Of a stretch of 21,762 bases of DNA, positions 9,262 to 18,774 are shown in pieces. Positions within the stretch are counted from its first letter, which is position 1. Each line of letters begins with the position of its first letter. The notes below the pieces were generated by a model. That model had not been told where the DNA came from, did not search any database, and saw only the letters and a list, made by a program, of their open reading frames with translations. The position numbers and the translations under genes were made by a program. This DNA is from Chrysophaeum taylorii (taxonomy: Eukaryota; Sar; Pelagophyceae; Pelagomonadales; Pelagomonadaceae), in the NCBI GenBank assembly GCA_029834535.1, contig JAQMWT010000397.1:1-21762 (forward strand), written 5' to 3'.

Positions 9262-9592
9262 GACTGGGACCAGGTACTTACTGGAACCAGGTGAACTTAC
9301 TGAGGTTAGGGTGGGATTAGGTGAACTTGGTGACCAGGTAGACTTACTGAGACCAAGTGCAACTTGCTGGGGCTTTAGAATAAACTCAAAGAAGCTTAGC
9401 GGCGTGTGCGGATCAAAGCAGCTAGATTGGCGGGGGTGAGGCGACGAGCTCAAAGGAGAGTGGGGTGGTGGGTGTGGGTTTACGCCGAACTATAGAGATT
9501 GGGTTTACGCCGAATTTACTGGGGTTAGAGATTGGGACTAGGTGAACTTAATGGGGTGAAAATGCTGGGGTTAGAGATTGGGAGTAGGTGAA
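8943..9592. repeat. Degenerate minisatellite leading to the first Helitron junction
   Basis: Many variants of AGGTGAACTTACTGGGACC and GGGGTTAGAGATTGGGACTA run to within 20 bases of the Helitron tip at 9593-9610. Two further copies of the AACTCAAAG...GCGGCGTGTGCGGATC...TTGGCGG block are present (about 9053-9105 and 9383-9435). The usual G/C hairpins of the other 3' ends are absent here. Confidence 0.8.
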
Positions 9593-9610
9593 CCGACTTG
9601 GCCTTACTAG
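9593..9610 (+). other. Helitron 3' tip without hairpin (left remnant element)
   Basis: CCGACTTGGCCTTACTAG is identical to the tip of the downstream units and ends in CTAG, which fits the Helitron CTRR rule. It directly abuts the TC of unit 1 at 9611. The 18-bp match stops abruptly upstream, where minisatellite replaces the hairpin cluster. Confidence 0.65.
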
Positions 9611-9926
9611 TCCACAATAATTAATTGGGAAATGTCAGTCTGTGTGTGAGGATCAATTAACGGAACTCTACTTTCTGTTCAAACGAGCATGTATGCTCGA
9701 AACGGGCCGACAAAATCTGCGTTTTGTAAAGCCGATTCATTTCAAAACGCTTCACTCGAGGCCTACTTTCTGTTCTTTGCTAAATGTATGAGCCAAAAGC
9801 ATTAATGTTTATAAAATGTTTTGTACTTGCCATCTGCGGCGACCCTTGGAGTATCGAAGAGACCGTAGAAGTTTGAGCGAGAATCTGGGTGATTGCTGTA
9901 CGTACGTCTCGAGTTCGGATCCTGGT

Positions 9927-10082
9927 AGTATTTCGAAGGAGAGAAAACCCTTAGTCGTGAGTATTTCGAAGAAGAAAACCCGTAGTATTCGTTGAAAAGA
10001 AAACCCTGTCGGATGGTCGATTTCTATGCTGGCTGTATGCTGGCGTAGTCGTAGATCGCGAGTATTTCGAGGAAGAAAACCC
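9927..10082 (+). repeat. Four iterated TTTCGAAGAAGAAAACCC-type motifs in unit 1
   Basis: Copies start at about 9927, 9960, 9984 and 10061, with the form AGTATTTCGA(A/G)GAAG...AAAACCC. The same series recurs in unit 2 (about 12437-12593) and, more decayed, in unit 4 (about 16451-16566). Iterated subterminal motifs can be protein-binding sites; that role is inferred, not shown. Confidence 0.6.
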
Positions 10083-10376
10083 GAACCTTCCGTCTTCGCC
10101 ACCCCGGCCATGCACCGTCCCACAGCGAACGTTCCGGCTGCCAACCGGCACGCCCGGGAGGCGAATAGGTGCCAACCTACGCCGGGAGGGCGGATGGCCC
10201 TCGCAAGGCTCAGGATTCGTGAGGCACCGTCCTCCATCGCCCGCAGTCAGCGATCAGGGTAAGGTTGTAGTCGTAAAAATTTTTTTTGAAGTAAGGTTGT
10301 CGCGTGCGACGGCGATGGAGCCTTCGCCCGGCAAACGGGACGACGCGCTCGAGCCAGGGACGCTACGCGAGCCTCG

Positions 10377-10399
10377 ACGCCGGCATCGCATGCCGGCGT
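10377..10399. repeat. Perfect palindrome with 10-bp arms
   Basis: ACGCCGGCAT, a CGC loop, then ATGCCGGCGT. Shorter-armed versions recur in the other units at about 12891-12913, 13259-13275, 14898-14916 and 16912-16930, usually with loop GGC. It could form a hairpin within the single-stranded Helitron intermediate. Confidence 0.75.
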
Positions 10400-10489
10400 T
10401 TTACGTTCGGGGTTCTTTCGGGGTTCTGGCGCGCGCAAAAATGCGACGCGATTTCGCCTTTTTCGCGCGAACTCTTCGGTACGCGCGCG

Positions 10490-11250
10490 ATGCGTGCCGG
10501 CGTCTTCGTCGCCGCTGCGACCGGCCACCGAAATCGACAACGGCTTGCCGCGCTCGCGTCTGCGGTCAAAGCCCGCTTCCACGGCTACGACTCGATCTTC
10601 CGACGGGCCGTCCTCGAGAACGCGCGCGACCGAACGAGACTCGACCGTCGACTCGGTGGATCGACCACCGTTTAACCTTCGTCACGATGCGTGCCGGCGG
10701 CTTCGTCGCCGCGAGCGGCCACCGCCGTCGCGACCGCGGTATCGGACTCGCCCGCGGGTTGACGTCCAGTCGACAAACCCGAAAAAAAACTCGGCGGCTC
10801 GCTCGACGGGCGGCGCGCCGCGCCGCCGGGCCCGGCGCTTCGATACGATGCGTGCCGGCGTCTTCGTCGCCGCTGCGAGCGGCCACCGCCGTCGCGACCG
10901 CGGCCTCGGACTCTCCCGCGGGTTGACGTCCAGTCGACCAACCCGAAATAAAAACTCCGCGGCGCGTCGAGCTCGACGCGTGCGCCAGCGCTTCGATACG
11001 ATGCGTGCCGGCGTCTTCGTCGCCGCTGCGAGCGGCCACCGCCGAGCGGCCACCGCCGTCGCGGACTCGGACTCGGACTCGCCCGCGGACTCGGACTTGC
11101 CCGCGGTGTCCAGTCGACCAACCCGAATAAAAACTCCGCGGCGCGGCGCGCCGGCGCTCGACGCGTCTGCCAGCGCTTCGATACGATGCGTGCCGGCGTC
11201 TTCGTCGCCGCTGCGAGCGGCCACCGCCGTCGCGACCGCGGCCTCGGACT
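10490..11250. repeat. Internal GC-rich tandem array, unit 1 (five copies)
   Basis: The landmark ATGCGTGCCGGCG occurs at 10490, 10687, 10848, 11001 and 11186, so the spacing is 153-197 bp. Each copy contains GTCTTCGTCGCCGCTGCGAG, CACCGCCGTCGCGACCGCGG and usually GTTGACGTCCAGTCGAC. The reading frame changes between copies, which argues against coding. Confidence 0.8.
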
Positions 11251-12000
11251 CTCCCCCGCCGGCGACAACGGCTCGCCGTAAAGTCGCGGCCTTCGTCGAC
11301 GCGTCGTCGACCTCGACGCGTCTGCGACATCGATTTCGCTTTTGTCGACGGTGGTCGCGCCACGTCCTGGGACTGGCCGCGCTCTGGCCATCGCAAGCCT
11401 CGCGTCCTACTGCTGGAACGCCTACGGATCCAAGACCAGGAACAACGCGGCGACGAGCGCGCCGCGCGCGCCCGCGCCGACGACCGGCCGCGCGCCCGCG
11501 CGCGTCCACCAACGACCGCCCGTGGCCATCGGCCATCGCCCACGGACACGAAGACCTCCCCGCTCGCGTCTACGACGAAGCCCGCTTCCGCGGCCACGCC
11601 TCGCTCTTCCCGCTGCGGCCGTCCTCGCCGCGAGAACCTCTGGACCGTCGACCGCGACGGCGCGTCCGCTATCTATGGATTATGCGCGACGCCCTCCTTC
11701 TCACTACGCCCGCCGCCACCCCGGCGCCTATTGTCTATAATGAAATACTCCATTAAACAAAGCGGCCATCCGCCATCTCATAGTCCATCCGCAAAAAACG
11801 CAAAGCCGAAAATAAACAGGCATAACGCTAACCCCAGAACACTTCGCGCAACGGAAAGGAAGGAAAACGGTACACACCCTAACCAAAGAACGAAAGATTC
11901 ACGGAAATCTTCAAGAACCGAAAAGACCGAATTTCCACGGCGTGCGACAGCGTTTTTCGTCGGCTCCCGAGACGCGACGGCCGTCGAGGCGGTGGGGGGT

Positions 12001-12120
12001 CCGGGGGTGTCCCCCGGCGGGGGGTTTGGGGGGCAGAGCAGAGCCCCCCAATTCCCGGGGGGTTCGGGGGGCTTGCCCCCCGAGAAAAAGGCCGAAAAAA
12101 ACCCGACTTGGCCTTACTAG
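12001..12120 (+). other. Helitron 3' terminus, unit 1: hairpins and CTAG
   Basis: Three G/C inverted repeats precede the tip: CCGGGGG/CCCCCGG with loop TGT (12001-12017), a GGGGGG...CCCCCC hairpin with an expanded loop (about 12028-12050), and TCGGGGGGC/GCCCCCCGA with loop TT (12064-12083). CTAG follows at 12117-12120. A hairpin shortly before CTRR is the standard Helitron terminator. The spacing here, about 33 nt, is longer than usual. Confidence 0.75.
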
Positions 12121-13024
12121 TCCACAATAATTAATTGGGAAATGTCAGTCAGTCAGTCCCGACACATTAACGGAACTCTACTTTCTGTTCGAAGCCCTAT
12201 GTATGCTCGAAACGGGCACACAAAATCTGCGTTTTGTAAAGCCGATTCATTTCAAAACGCTTCACTCGAGGCCTACTTTCTGTTCTTTGCTAAATGTATG
12301 AGCCAAAAGCATTAATGTTTATAAAATGTTTTGTACTTGCCATCTGCGGCGACCCTTGGAGTATCGAAGAGACCGTAGAAGTTTGAGCGAGAATCTGGGT
12401 GATTGCTGTACGTACGTCTCGAGTTCGGATCCTGGTAGTATTTCGAAGGAGAGAGAAAACCCTTAGGCGGAGAGTATTTCGAAGAAGAAAACCCGTAGTA
12501 TTCGTTGAAAAGAAAACCCTGTCGGATGGTCGATTTCTATGCTGGCTGTATGCTGGTGTAGTCGTAGATCGCGAGTATTTCGAGGAAGAAAACCCGAACC
12601 TTCCGTCTTCGCCACCCCGGCCATGCACCGTCCCACAGCGAACGTTCCGGCTGCCAACCGGCACGCCCGGGAGGCGAATAGGTGCCAACCTACGCCGGGA
12701 GGGCGGATGGCCCTCCCAAGGCTCAGGATTCGTGAGGCACCGTCCTCCATCGCCCGCACACAGCGATCAGGGTAAGGTTGTAGTCGTAAAAAAATTTTTT
12801 TGAAGTAAGGTTGTCGCGTGCGACGGCGATGGAGCCTTCGCCCGGCAAACGGGACGACGCGCTCGAGCCAGGGACGCTACGCGAGCCTCGACGCCGGCAT
12901 CGCATGCCGGCGTTTTACGTTCGGGGTTCTTTCGGGGTTCTGGCGCGCGCAAAAATGCGACGCGATTTCGCCTTTTTTGCGCGCGAACTCTTCGGAACAC
13001 ACACGGGCCCGGCGCTTCGATACG

Positions 13025-13920
13025 ATGCGTGCCGGCGTCTTCGTCGCCGCTGCCTGCGGCCACCGCCGTCGCGACCGCGGCCTCGGACTCTCCCCCGCTA
13101 CGGATCGAAGACCACGAAAAACGCGGCGATGACCGCGACGAGCGTGCCGCGCGCGCGCGCCGACGACCCGGCCGCGCGCCCGCGCGCGCCCACGACCGCC
13201 CGTGGCCGCGCTCTGACCATCGCCGACGGAGAAGAAGAAGACGAAGACCGCCTCGACGCCGGCATGGCATGCCGGAATTTTTCGATGTTTGCGGTCCGCC
13301 CGCTTCCGACTCCGCTCTTCCGCTCGAGAACGCGCGCGACCGAACGAGACTCGACCGTCGACTCGGTGGATCGACCACCGTTTAACCTCCGTTACGATGC
13401 GTGCCGGCGGCTTCGTCGCCGCGAGCGGCCACCGCCGTCGCGACCGCGGACTCGGACTCGCCCGCGGGTTGACGTCCAGTCGAGCGCCGCCGGGCAGCGC
13501 ACCGCGCCGCCGGGCAGCGCTTCGATACGATGCGTGTCGGCGTCTTCGTCGCCGCCGTCGCGACCGCGGGTTGACGTCCAGTCGACCAACCCGAAATAAA
13601 AACTCGACGGCGCGTCGAGCTCGACGCGTGCGCCAGCGCTTCGATACGATGCGTGCCGGCGTCTTCGTCGCCGCTGCGAGCGGCCACCGCCGTCGCGGAC
13701 TCGGACTCGGACTCGCCCGCGGACTCGGACTCGCCCGCGGTGTCCAGTCGACCAACCCGAATAAAAACTCCGCGGCGCGGCGCGCCGGCGCTCGACGCGT
13801 CTGCCAGCGCTTCGATACGATGCGTGCCGGCGTTCGTCGCCGCTTCGATACGATGCGTGCCGGCGTCTTCATCGCCGCTGCGAGCGGCCACCGCCTTCGC
13901 GACCGCGGCCTCGGACTCTA
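13025..13920. repeat. Internal GC-rich tandem array, unit 2 (six copies)
   Basis: This is the same family as 10490-11250. Spacing is irregular, and the last two copies are only about 24 bp apart, which shows local unequal exchange or replication slippage. Overlapping open frames on both strands are by-products of composition. Confidence 0.75.
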
Positions 13921-14474
13921 CGAGCGCGCCGCGCGCCCGCGCGCCGACGACCGGCCGCGCGCCCGCCACCACGACCGCCCGTGGCCATCGGCCATCGCCC
14001 ACGGAGACGAAGACCTCCCCGCTCGCGTCTACGGCGAAGCCCGCTTCCGCGGCCACGCCTCGCTCTTCCCGCTGCGGCCGTCCTCGCCGCGAGAACCTCT
14101 GGACCGTCGACCGCGACGGCGCGTCCGCTATCTATGGATTATGCGCGACGCCCTCCTTCTCACTACGCCCGCCGCCACCCCGGCGCCTATTGTCTATACT
14201 GAAATACTCCATTAAACAAAGCGGCCATCCGCCATCTCATAGTCCATCTCATAGTCCATGCGCAAAAAACGCAAAGCCGAAAATAAACAGGCATAACGCT
14301 AACCCCCAGAACGCTTCGCGCAACGGAAAGGAAGGAAAAGGGTACCCACCCTAACCCAAGAACGAAAAAATGCGCAGAAATCTTCAAGAACCGAAAAGAC
14401 AGAATTTCCACGGCGTCGCGACGGCGTTTTTGGTCGGCTCCCGAGACGCGGCGGCCGTCGAGGCGGTGGGGGGT

Positions 14475-14576
14475 CCGGGGGTGTCCCCGGCGGGGGGTTT
14501 GGGGGGCAGAGCCCCCCAATTCCCGGGGGGTTCGGGGGGCTTGCCCCCCGAAAAAAACCCGACTTGGCCTTACTAG
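14475..14576 (+). other. Helitron 3' terminus, unit 2: hairpins and CTAG
   Basis: The hairpins are GGGGGGC/GCCCCCC with loop AGA (14501-14517) and the terminal TTCGGGGGGC/GCCCCCCGAA with loop TT (14531-14552, 10-bp arms). CTAG lies at 14573-14576, 20 nt after the stem. This is the cleanest terminus in the window. Confidence 0.8.
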
Positions 14577-15545
14577 TCCACAATAATTAATTGGGAAATG
14601 TCAGTGTGTGTGTGACAGAACTCTAACGGAACTCTACTTTCTGTTCTTTTCCCTATGTATGCTCGAAACGGCCCGACAAAATCTGCGTTTTGTGAAGCCG
14701 ATTTATTTCAAAACGCTTCACTCGAGCCTACTTTCTGTTCTTTGCTAAATGTATGAGCCAAAAGTCAAATCAAAACTTTGCTATTTGCTACACAAACCCT
14801 CGGCCAATCTTTGTGAAGGTTGAAGGTCGACGACGGCGATGGAGCCTTCGCCCGGCAAACGGGACGACGCGCTCGAGCCAGGGACGCGAGCCTCGACGCC
14901 GGCATGGCATGCCGGCTGGCTCCCTCTTATCTTTCGGGGTTCTTTCGGGGTTCTGGCGCGCGCAAAAATGCGACGCGATTTCGCCTTTTTTGCGTCGGCG
15001 GCGCGCTCAACGGGCGGCGCGCCGCGCCGCCGGGCAAGGCGCTTCGATACGATGCGTGCCGGCGTCTTCGTCGCCGCTGCGAGCGGCCACCGCCGTCGCG
15101 GACTCGGACTCGGACTCTCCCCCGCGGGCGACAACGGCTTGCCGTAAAGTCGCGGCCGGCGTCGACGAAGGCCGCGACGACGTCGCCGGCGCGACGAGTC
15201 TTCGAGCTCGACGCGTCTGCTACCGCGATTTCGGCTTGGTCGACGGTGGTCGCGCGACGTCCTGGGACTCGCCGCCTCCGCTTTGCCTTCTACGACAGAC
15301 GCCCCGTCGTCGCCGCGACCGGTGCGCCTACGCGCCGACGACCCGCCCGCGCGCGTCCACGACGACCGCCCGTGGCCGCGGTCTGGCCATCGCCGAGGGA
15401 ACGGAGCCCGCATCCACCGCCACGCCTCGCTCTTCGCGCGGGTCGTCCTCGACCCGAACCCCGCTCGACCGTCGACCGCGACGGGACGTCCGCTATCTAC
15501 GTCTAGACCATCGGCCACCGTCGGCCACACGGATAAATCTCCGTC

Positions 15546-15680
15546 GTGCTCCTTCGAAACCCACGCCCTGTCAACTCCAACGGTGCGCGCTCCATTCTCC
15601 ACCGCCTCATCCCTGTCTACCTCTTCCAACTCGCACCATGGATATTAATTAAAGACTACTACACCCTTTATTCCCAAGGC
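15546..15680 (+). pseudogene. Possible helicase-derived fragment in unit 3
   Basis: The frame gives LLRNPRPVNSNGARSILHRL, which resembles the LLRNLxPxxGLCNGTRL segment of Helitron Pif1-like helicases; the normal GLCNGTR is altered. The same sequence recurs in unit 4 at about 18016. It would fit an element derived from an autonomous Helitron by internal deletion. The match is short and could be coincidental. Confidence 0.3.
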
Positions 15681-16011
15681 CTAAAACTCCCCAATGGGAG
15701 TCCGCCTCCTCCACCCCGAGCCTGTTGTCTCCTCCCACAGGATCCCACGGCAAAAGAGAATAAAACGGGCGTGTGGTCGGCGGCCACGTCCACCGCGTCG
15801 CGGCACGCAAAGCCGAAAATAACACACGCATAAGCCTTACCGCAGAAGCCAGACGCTCTACCATAAACCCTCATAACGGATCTCAACATGTTCAAGAACC
15901 GAAAATGACGAAAAAAACCCGTTGCCACGGCGTGCGACGGCGTTTTTGGTCGGCACCCGCGTCCGTGCGCGCCAGCAGAGGCCCGGGGGGCCTTGGGGGG
16001 GCCCGGGGGGT

Positions 16012-16135
16012 CCGGGGGTGTCCCCCGGCGGGGGGTTTGGGGGGCAGAGCCCCCCAATTCCCGGGGGGTTCGGGGGGCTTGCCCCCCGAGCCCGGAAAAA
16101 ACCCGACTTGGCTTTACCCGACTTGGCTTTACTAG
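16012..16135 (+). other. Helitron 3' terminus, unit 3: hairpins, duplicated tip, CTAG
   Basis: Hairpin arms are CCGGGGG/CCCCCGG (16012-16028) and TCGGGGGGC/GCCCCCCGA (16070-16089). The 15-bp segment CCCGACTTGGCTTTA is repeated in tandem (16102-16116 and 16117-16131) just before CTAG at 16132-16135. The other units have one copy. Confidence 0.75.
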
Positions 16136-17036
16136 TCCACAATAATTAATTGGGAAACGTCAGTGTGTCAGTGACAGAACTCTACCGGACCTCTACTTTC
16201 TGTTCTTATCCCTATGTATGCTCGAAACGGCCCGACAAAATCTGCGTTTTGTAAAGCCGATTTATTTCAAAACGCTTCACTCGAGCCTACTTTCTGTTCT
16301 TTGCTAAATGTATGAGCCAAAAGCCTTAATGTTTATAAAATGTTTTGTTCTTGCTATCTACGGCGACCCTTGTAGTATCGGAGAGACCGTAGAAGTTTGA
16401 ACGAGAATCTGGGTGGTTGCTGTACGTACGTCTCGAGTTCGGATCCTGTTAGTATTTCGAAGAAGAAAACCCGTAGTATTCGTTTAAAAGAAAACCCTGT
16501 CGGATGGTCGATTTGTATGCTGTATGCTGTTAGTCGTAGATCGAGAGTATTCGAAGAAGAAAACCCTAACCTTCCGTCTTCGCCCCCCGGCCATAACCCC
16601 GTCCCACTGCGAACGTTCCGGCTGCCAACCGGACCGGCCCGCCCGGGAGGCGAATAGGTGCCAACCTACGCCGGGAGGGCGGGGATGCCCCTCGCAAAGC
16701 TCAGGATTCATGAGGAACCGTCCTCCATCGCAACCGCGTCAGCGATCAGGGTAAGGTTGTAGTTGTAGTCGTAAAAATCTATAGTATTTCGAGCTATGCA
16801 AACCCTCGGCCGATCTTTTTGGAAGTAAGGTTGACGCGTGCGACGGCGATGGAGCCTTCGCCCGGCAAACGGGACGACGCGCTCGAGCCACGGACGCTAC
16901 GCGAGCCTCGACGCCGGCATGGCATGCCGGGGTTCGGGGTTCTTCCGGGGTTCGGGGTTCTTTCGGGGTTCTGGCGCGCGCAAAAATGCGACGCGATTTC
17001 GCCTTTTTTGCGCGCGAACTCTTCGGTACGCGCGCG

Positions 17037-17770
17037 ATGCGTGCCGGCGTCTTCGTCGCCGCTGCGAGCGGCCACCGAAATCGAGAAGGGCTTGCCGCGC
17101 TCGCGTCTGCGGTCAAAGCCCGCTTCCACGGCTACGACTCGATCTTCCGACGGGCCGTCCTCGAGAACGCGCGCGACCGAACGAGACTCGACCGTCGACT
17201 CGGTGGATCGACCATCGTTTCACCTTCGATACGATGCGTGCCGCCGGCTTCGTCGCCGCTGCGAGCGGCCATCGACGTCGCGACCGCGGTATCGGACTCG
17301 CCCGCGGGTTGACGTCCAGTCGACAAACCCGAAAAAAAACTCGGCGGCTCGCTCGACGGGCGGCGCTCCGCGCCGCCGGGCCCGGCGCTTCGATACGATG
17401 CGTGCCGGCGTCTTCGTCGCCGCCGTCGCGACCGCGGGTTGACGTCCAGTCGACCAACCCGAAATAAAAACTCGACGGCGCGTCGAGCTCGACGCGTGCG
17501 CCAGCGCTTCGATACGATGCGTGCCGGCGTCTTCGTCGCCGCTGCGAGCGGCCAACGCCGTCGCGGACTCGGACTCGGACTCGCCCGCGGACTCGGACTC
17601 GCCCGCGGGTTGACGTCCAGTCGACAAACCCGAAAAAAAACTCGGCGGCGCGCTCGACGGGCGGCGCGGAGCCCGGAGCTTCGATACGGTGCGTGCCGGC
17701 TTCTTCGTCGCCGCTGCGAGCGGCCACCGCCGTCGCGACCGCGGCCTCGGACTCTCCCCCGCCAGCGACA
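17037..17770. repeat. Internal GC-rich tandem array, unit 4 (five copies)
   Basis: The landmark ATGCGTGCCGGCG or a close variant occurs at 17037, 17235, 17398, 17517 and 17688, with 119-198 bp spacing. It is the same family as the arrays in units 1 and 2, with different copy order and deletions. Confidence 0.75.
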
Positions 17771-18486
17771 ACACCTCGCCGTAAAGTCGCGGCCTTCGTC
17801 GACGCGTCGTCGACCTCGACGCGTCTGCGACATCGATTTCGCTTTGGTCGACGGTGGTCGCGCCACGTCCTGGAACTGGCCGCGCTCTGGCCATCGCAAG
17901 CCTCGCGACCTACTACTGGAACGCCTACGGATCCAAGACCACAAAAAACGCGGCGACGTCCGCTATCTACGTCTAGACCATCGGCCACCGTCGGCCACAC
18001 GGATAAATCTCCGTCGTGCTCCTTCGAAACCCACGCCCTGTCAACTCCAACGGTGCGCGCTCCATTCTCCACCGCCTCATCCCTGTCTACCTCCTCCAAC
18101 TCGCACCATGGATATTAATAAAAGACTACTACACCCTTTATTCCCAAGGCCGAAAACTCCCCAATGGGGAGTCCGCCTCCTCCACCCCGAGCCTGTTGTC
18201 TCCTCCCACAGGATCCCACGGCAAAGAAAGAGAATAAAACGGGCGTGTGGTCGGCGGCCACGTCCACCGCGTCGCGGCACGCAAAGCCGAAAATAAGACA
18301 CGCATAAGCCTTACCGCAGAAGCCAGACGCTCTAGCATAAACCCTCATAACGGATCTCAACAAGTTCAAGAACCGAAAATGACGAAAAAAAAGCGTTGCC
18401 ACGGCGTGCGACGGCGTTTTTGGTCGGCACCCGCGTCCGTGCGCGCCAGCAGAGGCCCGGGGGGCCTTGGGGGGGCCGTGGGGGGT

Positions 18487-18575
18487 CCGGGGGTGTCCCC
18501 CGGCGGGGGGTTTGGGGGGCAGAGCCCCCCAATTCTCGGGGGGTTCGGGGGGCAAACCCGACTTGGCCTTACTAG
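18487..18575 (+). other. Helitron 3' terminus, unit 4: terminal hairpin lost
   Basis: Hairpins CCGGGGG/CCCCCGG (18487-18503) and GGGGGGC/GCCCCCC with loop AGA (18514-18530) remain. After TTCGGGGGGC the second arm of the last hairpin is missing and the sequence goes straight to AAACCCGACTTGGCC and CTAG at 18572-18575. Confidence 0.75.
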
Positions 18576-18774
18576 TCCACAATAGTTAATCGGGAAACGT
18601 CAGTGTGTCAGTCCCGACACATTAACGGACCTCTACTTTCTGTTCGAATCCCTATGTATGCTCGAAACGGGCCGTCAAAATCTGCGTTTTGTAAAGTCAA
18701 ATTAAAGTCAAAACTTCAACCCGCGGCCTACTTTCTGTTCTTTGCTAAATGTATGAGCCAAAAGCATTAATGTT

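Larger units (their letters stand above)
9611..12120 (+). mobile_element. Non-autonomous Helitron, unit 1 (2510 bp)
   Basis: The unit begins TCCACAATAATTAATTGGG and ends with a G/C hairpin cluster and GGCCTTACTAG. It holds a 5' region of about 650 bp with a TATAAAA at 9810-9816 and four A-rich iterated motifs (9927-10082). A palindrome lies at 10377-10399, followed by an array of five GC-rich repeat units (about 10490-11250) and a 3' region shared with unit 2. No Rep or helicase reading frame is present. Long overlapping open frames on both strands (for example 10494-11756 plus, 11597-10566 minus) reflect stop-poor repeats. It must depend on an autonomous relative for movement. Confidence 0.8.
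12121..14576 (+). mobile_element. Non-autonomous Helitron, unit 2 (2456 bp)
   Basis: It starts TCCACAATAATTAATTGGG directly after the CTAG of unit 1. The first 700 bp and the last 600 bp are nearly identical to unit 1, so both belong to one subfamily. The interior differs: it has six copies of the GC-rich repeat (about 13025, 13397, 13530, 13648, 13830, 13854), one of them very short, plus an extra palindrome copy near 13259. TATAAAA is at 12320-12326. No transposase frame is present. Confidence 0.8.
14577..16135 (+). mobile_element. Non-autonomous Helitron, unit 3 (1559 bp, internally deleted)
   Basis: It has the same TC start as its neighbours, but after GAGCCAAAAG at about 14764 it lacks the TATAAAA and the iterated motifs and jumps to CAAACCCTCGGCCAATC. 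It carries one copy of the GC-rich repeat (15052). Its last 650 bp (from about 15480) are nearly identical to the end of unit 4 and differ from units 1 and 2. No transposase frame is recognised, apart from a short helicase-like patch near 15546. Confidence 0.8.
16136..18575 (+). mobile_element. Non-autonomous Helitron, unit 4 (2440 bp)
   Basis: It starts TCCACAATAATTAATTGGG after the CTAG of unit 3. The 5' region has TATAAAA at 16334-16340 and diverged iterated motifs. Five GC-rich repeat copies follow (17037, 17235, 17398, 17517, 17688). The 3' region from about 17950 matches unit 3, while the segment at about 17780-17940 matches unit 1 (about 11280-11440), so the unit is a mosaic. It ends at CTAG 18572-18575 but lacks the final hairpin. 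A second copy of the helicase-like LLRN patch lies near 18016. Confidence 0.8.

Noticed and set aside
7898..9592. CRISPR-like array
   Set aside because: The repeats are imperfect, spacers are themselves repeated, and no associated genes are present; it is a degenerate minisatellite.
10315..10480. Possible short gene starting MEPSPGKRDDALEPG, present in units 1-4
   Set aside because: The start is conserved, but the units are recent copies, and the frame runs into repeat sequence at different points in each unit with no domain. Conservation reflects copying, not selection.
10494..11756. 420-codon plus-strand ORF, overlapped by 343- and 284-codon minus-strand ORFs, in Helitron unit 1
   Set aside because: It is made of GC-rich tandem repeats that are open in several frames on both strands. 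The frame changes between repeat copies and no domain is visible.
12001..12083. G/C hairpins as bacterial-type transcription terminators
   Set aside because: The context is a eukaryotic Helitron 3' end, and the hairpins precede CTAG rather than follow a gene with a T-run.
12877..13872. 331-codon minus-strand ORF in unit 2
   Set aside because: It has the same repeat composition, its frame is not kept relative to units 1 and 4, and Arg/Ala-rich text is typical of stop-poor GC repeats.
17113..18099. 328-codon minus-strand ORF in unit 4
   Set aside because: It runs through the GC-rich array and has no consistent counterpart in the other units.
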